Shown here piece after piece: positions 58,863 through 64,000 of a stretch of DNA of 64,000 nt (positions are counted from its first letter, which is position 1; each line of letters starts with the position of its first letter). The stretch lies in assembly GCF_040054535.1 (NCBI RefSeq), contig NC_090785.1, positions 10,082,501 through 10,146,500 of the forward strand. Reading direction: 5' to 3'. The stretch is from Antennarius striatus. Its lineage: Eukaryota; Chordata; Actinopteri; Lophiiformes; Antennariidae. The notes under the pieces are model-generated. The model was not told the DNA's origin, made no database searches, and was given only the letters and a program-made list of their open reading frames with translations. Position numbers and translations under genes: made by a program.

Positions 58863-61800
58863 TTACTTCTCGGTGAGTGACAGCTGCAGGATCCTTTCCA
58901 GCTCTTCCTCTTCCTCCTTCTGCTGCCTAAAGCGCAGAAATAAAGTGGTCGCCACAATGTCCATTATTATAATTTTAATAAAAATGAAATCTTCCAAAAA
59001 ATTTTTACTCCTTTAAATGGTTCTGTATAGTTTATTTTACTTTGTATTCTCATGGTGTTATTTCATATTTGGAAGATCATCTGATGATATTTAATATCAA
59101 ATTAAACAGTTGACGTGTAAAAAAAAACAGTTTTGACAATTCACACTTGTTAATATTACTAATAAGGTTGTGAGTATTCAACAACAAGTGAACAAAACAA
59201 AATTAAAACTTCAAATTCTTCCGGATGTCTGTCACAAAAGTCAAATTCAGACTTGCACCACCTTCAGGCAGCAAATGTAAGGCTTTGTAAATGAATTCAG
59301 AACTCTATCTTACTCCGACTCACCTATCTATCTCCTCCTGCTCCCGGCATGACAGCTCCATGGCGATACGCAGCTGCTCATCGAAGCTCGACGCCACGCC
59401 AAAGTGTCCCGACAACCGTGGGTCGGTCACTGCGCTGTAGGAGAGCGGGGAGTTGACAGTCGGGTCTGAAGGGGAGATAGAGGACTGCTGACTGGGGTCA
59501 GATGTGTCCTCCCCCTCTCTGCTGGCCAGTGAGATGGACAGGGACTCCTGGATCGCTCTGGAAAAAGTGAAAGAACAAAGGCAGTTAAGATGTGAACCAA
59601 AACAGTGTCTTTGCAGGTAAGTTTCCCTTCTGGTCTTCATTACAGGACGACAGGATCTGCTATTCTCTTCAGAAGGCTGTCATGGGTTCAAATATCTCAA
59701 GCTATCAATAATACAATAATTAAAATTGATTGATTTAGTCTTGTTTAATAATTTGAATACATCTTATTAAGATGGGACAATAGCTGGAACTCTGACATTT
59801 ATATTGAGACTTTTTCCAGAGAATTTCTGTAATAATAATTACTGAATATTATCTTATTACTGAGACTCTCTAAGACTGGCTGCAGCTGCATCCCTTCAGG
59901 TTCAGTGCATTGGTCGGCGTTGTGGATCTGTGGTTGTGATGACTCCATGTTTCCTACAAATTCAACAGTTCACTTCCTCTTTGTTGTTGGGCTCCTATTT
60001 TCCATTTGGCTTGAAAACAAATCTGACAATCAATGGATGATCACTGGAAAGTTAAGCCCCTCCAGAGACAGTCGGGGGTGCTGAAGACTAATTTAAATCT
60101 CCATTCATAGCAGGGTTTTTGTAGTATACAGTATTGATCCTCGTAGGGAAATTGTTTTTCCACTCATATATCTACACCATAGCCTAGATTCAGTAGCCTC
60201 CACTACCAGTTCACACTACATATTATTTGGTCCACACTGGTCTTGAACCGACCACTCTCTTGTCCCCAAGTCCTTGTGTACTAAGCTACAGCTGCCCAAG
60301 GCTGGATCCACCTCTGGTCCTTTTCCCTACTCAAAGCCATGAGTCATGTGACTCCAAACCAGGAATTCATGGATAAATTAAATTATTACTATGTTTATAT
60401 TCAGTCACCTCTCCAGCAGGGAGTCTTCCTCGTACATTGGACTCTGAAGCACTGGGCGGCTGTTGGTCAGAGCCTCCCAGATGGTCACCTAAAACCAAAA
60501 TAAGTGTTACTACCACATCTATAAATACAAGAAAACAGAGCTGGTTATTAAATGATCCTTTGTGGCGCATGTTTAAAATGTATTCCAGGGGCCACTAGGC
60601 GAGCTGACAGAGGGAACTAATTCTCATACCTGTTTATTCAATGGAGTGGGGATTGTAAAAATAAGGGATGACAACGACAAAACTCGAACCTGGTCACTCT
60701 CAGTGCCAGCATCCAACAGGCTCTGCTGGATGGCAAACTGCAGCAGGTTGTCATCCTCGTCCCTCATTGGTTCGCTGCGGCCTGGGCCGAGGGTGGTGTA
60801 ATCAGCAGGAGGTTCAAACACCGAAGGGTCCACCTCACATTGGAAGGGAGGGAGAGACTGACCTGGGAGATGGCGCGTTTTAAAACATTACTGTACCTGC
60901 AATTGAAGGGTTTATATGCATACATATAGAGAGAGGTGTATTATAATTAATTCCAACAGTCACCTGCTTCGTCTGAGCCGTCTGGTTTTTGAACGATCAC
61001 GGAGCTGACGGGCTCGTCGCAGCCGCACAGGTTGCTGAACGTCACTCTGGCGTTCAATACGTGGAACAGGGGAATCTCTGGAAGAAGATTTGTATGGAAA
61101 ATTATTCATGTGGCGCCAATGACCAATGGGGATGAAGCTGCAGCTACAATCAACAGGTCTGGAACAGCTGGGGGGGGGGGGTTAGGGTTATAAATGAACC
61201 ACAGTGTACGACTTCTGAAACTGATGCCCACCTATCTTGACAGGGAAGCCTGACGGCAGACGCAGGGTGATGAAGTCACGCAGCTTGGCAAAGTGGGCGT
61301 TGGAGATAGCCATGAGGTCGATGATGGGTGTCACCTGCTCCGCCAGAGACAGAGGGTGACTCTCACTCAACCACAGGGTCGCTTTGAACCTGAAGGACAG
61401 GCAGAGTGAAGACGAGGAGATCAAGACATTTCAACTTTAACACGAACTGTTCAAATGGAGAACTTGAAGCAGCGTGTGTTTCCATGGCTACGTCATACTT
61501 CTGGACTTTGCTAGTCAGCTCAACGGGACGTCCAATGTCCCGGCCGTTCAGGTTGAACTCGGCGTTAAAGTACTCCTCAGCTGTGATGGCTGTTGGGTTG
61601 TGAGGACTGGCACACTGGGACACATTACTCTGATAGAAACACAAGGAGTTATGAGTGATTCATCAAAAAGAAAAAAAAGAGCTGCAGGTGGTGCAGGCGG
61701 ATGTGGCGCCGAGACTCTCACCCCATTATGAGCCGTGTGTTGCTCAGCAATCCCCAGGAAAGACTGGAGAGGAGTCTTTGAGCCTGAGAGTGAATAATGC

Positions 61801-62123
61801 AGGGAGACCGTTCATTATCATCAATCTTCTTTAGAACAGCAGGCAACTAATACATCTGGAACATAACACCCTCAAAAAACATCCTATTTCTCACAAATTG
61901 AAATTTTTTTCTAATTCATAAAAAATCCAAAACATTTGGCCGATCTAAGGTGTCCAATTCTGTTAAACAACATTTATATCTAGCTTTTATGGACGGACTG
62001 TGGAAGCTCCACGGTGCACTGGCGTCACGCCCGGAGTTTCCCCCACCTCACGCCCTAAGCCAGCTGGGATGGGCTCCAACTCCCTGTGACCTGCTTCGGC
62101 GGATAAAGCGGTTTGGAATATGA

Positions 62124-62170
<47 letters not shown>

Positions 62171-63270
62171 TGTGTGTGTGTTTTCACCTTTGCTTCTCGA
62201 CTTATCTTGGTCTGATAGGTGTTCCGTCCTTGATCGAGTCACAAGCTCCACATTGGTAGCACTATAAACCTGAACACAGCAACAAAGAACAGACAAAAGT
62301 TACAAAAACACTTAAGTAAACAGTCATAGGTAAAACTGTTGTGTCATATACAGAGTCTCTCCTGGCCTATCTTTGACAGAGCAAACACACCGTGTTTGGG
62401 CTGCAACTCAAGGACAAAAGAAAAATCTTGAGGAAGATAAATGTTTCTCTTCAAAATTCCTATAAAGGTCACTGATATCCTTCAAATTCAGACAGGTTCT
62501 TCCTTGTGTGAGTAAAACAGTTATTTCAAAAGTGTTGTCACGTTAAAGTGTTAAATTCTCTGTTAACTTTGTGTTGAAAGTGGATCAAAGAAGGTCGGAT
62601 CAGTGGTCACCTACCTTGGCTTCATACCCGCTGACCACCTCACTCTTTTCGGAACGCCAGCCCCAGATACCTGACTTGTTCCTGAACAAGCAGAGACATA
62701 AAATAAGACTGCTCTATAGACCACGGTGAGGCAGATATGTGCAACCGGCTCACAAGCCCAAACCAACCAAACATGACACTGATTATGTGGCTTCTTACCG
62801 TTCAAAGGCAATGTTGCGGGTGTTTAGGTGTGTGGAGACGATGGGCGACGTGAGTCTCTGGGCTGTGTTCTCCTGCGACGGCTGCATGGCCGCCAGCAGG
62901 GAGGGCGCGTCGCGGGGAGAAAGAACTAGTGGCTCCGTGTACACCACCTGCTTCTCGTGGTCCACCTCCATCACCACAGCTCCATCGTCTAAGAAGGAGT
63001 TAGGGGTTAGGCATATGGAATGTGGGAATCATTGAATGACTGATGTCAGCAGTCTTTTGGGAGAGGTCCATGTTCAGTTTTCAGAGCTACATGATATTTG
63101 TATGCGAATCCTACAGACGTACACACCTCCACCTTTGAAGATGTAGCTGCGTCTGCCTTTTAACCAGGTCATGTGTTCGAAGCCCAGGAGGGTGGTGTCC
63201 ACACGGAGGCACGAGCCACTCTTCCACACCCGGTAAACATCGCTGGGACAAACCTTTGAGACCAGGGGCA
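58863..63270 (-). CDS. ankrd13d: Ankyrin repeat domain-containing protein 13D (3' part)
   Basis: A membrane-associated ubiquitin-binding protein. The ANKRD13 family binds K63-linked ubiquitin on internalised receptors through UIMs. Twelve exons on the minus strand are present: 63127-63270, 62799-62988, 62615-62681, 62188-62269, 61722-61783, 61499-61629, 61232-61389, 60964-61077, 60690-60862, 60409-60488, 59324-59557 and 58863-58926. All phases join. Diagnostic blocks are [40 protein letters not shown] and [14 protein letters not shown], which match ANKRD13D better than 13A or 13B. Four UIM-like helices follow: [34 protein letters not shown] and [12 protein letters not shown], the last being the C-terminus. 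The N-terminal ankyrin repeats and start codon lie beyond the right edge. The donor of the 63127 exon was placed at GGAG/GTGTGT; AAAG/GTGGAG is a same-phase alternative. Confidence 0.9.
61996..62120 (+). mobile_element. SINE 3' fragment in an ankrd13d intron
   Basis: Matches the SINE 3' half (ACTGGCGTCACGCCCGGAGT, GCTGGGATGGGCTCCAACTC). It runs into a (TG)n tract at 62125-62180. Confidence 0.7.
62125..62180. repeat. (TG)n microsatellite next to an ankrd13d donor
   Basis: TG tract with one C interruption at 62170. In the ankrd13d transcript it is (CA)n starting about 7 nt into the intron after the exon 62188-62269. Confidence 0.95.
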
Positions 63271-64000
63271 CTAAGTGTGTGAAGAAATAAGAGAGGAGGT
63301 AAAGAAATGGGGAGCAGTGAGGGAAAATGACAAAATGTGACACCTTAAAGTTTCTTTTTTTCCATGACAAATGGTTAAGTTACTAAAAGTGTTCAATTTG
63401 TTATAAGTAAACTACAGATGAAACTGTCATTTAAACAGATTTACTTATCAATCTACAAAATATATCAATCTATATCTATATATCTATCCTGCATGATTTT
63501 TGGGGTTTTTTAACCACTTCGTTCAACGCTTTTATTGTGAGTCACTTTGGATCAAACCCTCAAAGAAATGAATGTAATTTATTGACTGGAAGTTGGAGGA
63601 GCAGGACCTGTATATAATGAACTTTGTAGTTACCTGAGTTTATAGTAAATATACTATACTAATATACTATATATGTTTACTATAAACAGTACATGTTTAT
63701 AGTAAATAGGAGTGGCTGACTAGTTCACAGCCTGTCGAGATATTTCTGATTTTGGGTGTCTGGAACTTTTTTACATTGTTAACAAGACCGATGGCATGAT
63801 CTTGGCAGACTGATGAATTAAACAACAGCATGTTGACACTGAGGTGGACTTCTCTTAGGAACATATCAATGTGGTTATAAAACAAACTCAAAGTGAACAA
63901 AGTGCCAGTTCAGCGGGATCCAAAACACCTTTAATCTGGACCACAGGAAAAATGTCCAAAGAGATTTGTGCAGAAATCCATGACCACAGACCGGACAACT
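63271..64000 (-). other. ankrd13d intron at the right edge
   Basis: No exon encoding the expected preceding segment (the WEFTSW-type region of ANKRD13 proteins) is visible, so the next 5' exon lies outside the window. The sequence is AT-rich. Confidence 0.6.

Overview
The window is vertebrate nuclear DNA, almost certainly from a ray-finned (teleost) fish. The genes have many exons with canonical GT-AG introns. tRNA-derived SINEs, small DNA transposons and long CA/GT microsatellites are abundant, and the proteins match vertebrate families with fish-like divergence. No prokaryotic or viral features are seen. The species cannot be named from the sequence. Six protein-coding genes could be reconstructed exon by exon. 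Splice phases close for every one, and the coding lengths of the five complete genes are multiples of three.

Layout from left to right: (1) A neuronal nicotinic acetylcholine receptor non-alpha subunit of the beta2/beta5 type on the minus strand (six exons, 2381-13561). Its 7.7-kb first intron is full of repeats. (2) A gene-poor, repeat-bearing interval (about 13.6-24 kb). (3) rnf38, a RING-H2 E3 ubiquitin ligase, minus strand (twelve coding exons, 25302-36079). (4) zcchc7, the Air/TRAMP-type five-zinc-knuckle protein, minus strand (eight exons, 38068-45726). (5) Head-to-head with zcchc7, and 1.2 kb away, a plus-strand Pax2/5/8-class gene at the PAX5 position (46929-49265). It has a complete but divergent paired domain and octapeptide, then a stop; no homeodomain remnant or transactivation domain was found. 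(6) stap1, a PH-SH2 adaptor, plus strand (ten exons, 51892-56988). (7) The 3' two thirds of ankrd13d, a ubiquitin-interacting-motif protein, minus strand and convergent with stap1 (58863-63270). Its first exons lie beyond the right edge.

RNF38, PAX5 and ZCCHC7 also sit together on human 9p13, with PAX5 and ZCCHC7 divergent. This makes the central block an ancient conserved neighbourhood. The nAChR, stap1 and ankrd13d genes come from other human chromosomes and mark fish-specific junctions. pax5 and stap1 both act in B cells in mammals, so their adjacency here deserves a check. The genes do not form an operon-like system.

The strongest candidate for something undescribed is the short, fast-evolving pax5-like gene. 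Secondary signals are several perfect or near-perfect hairpins, one of them inside the zcchc7 coding sequence, and CA/TG tracts lying directly against splice sites in four different genes.
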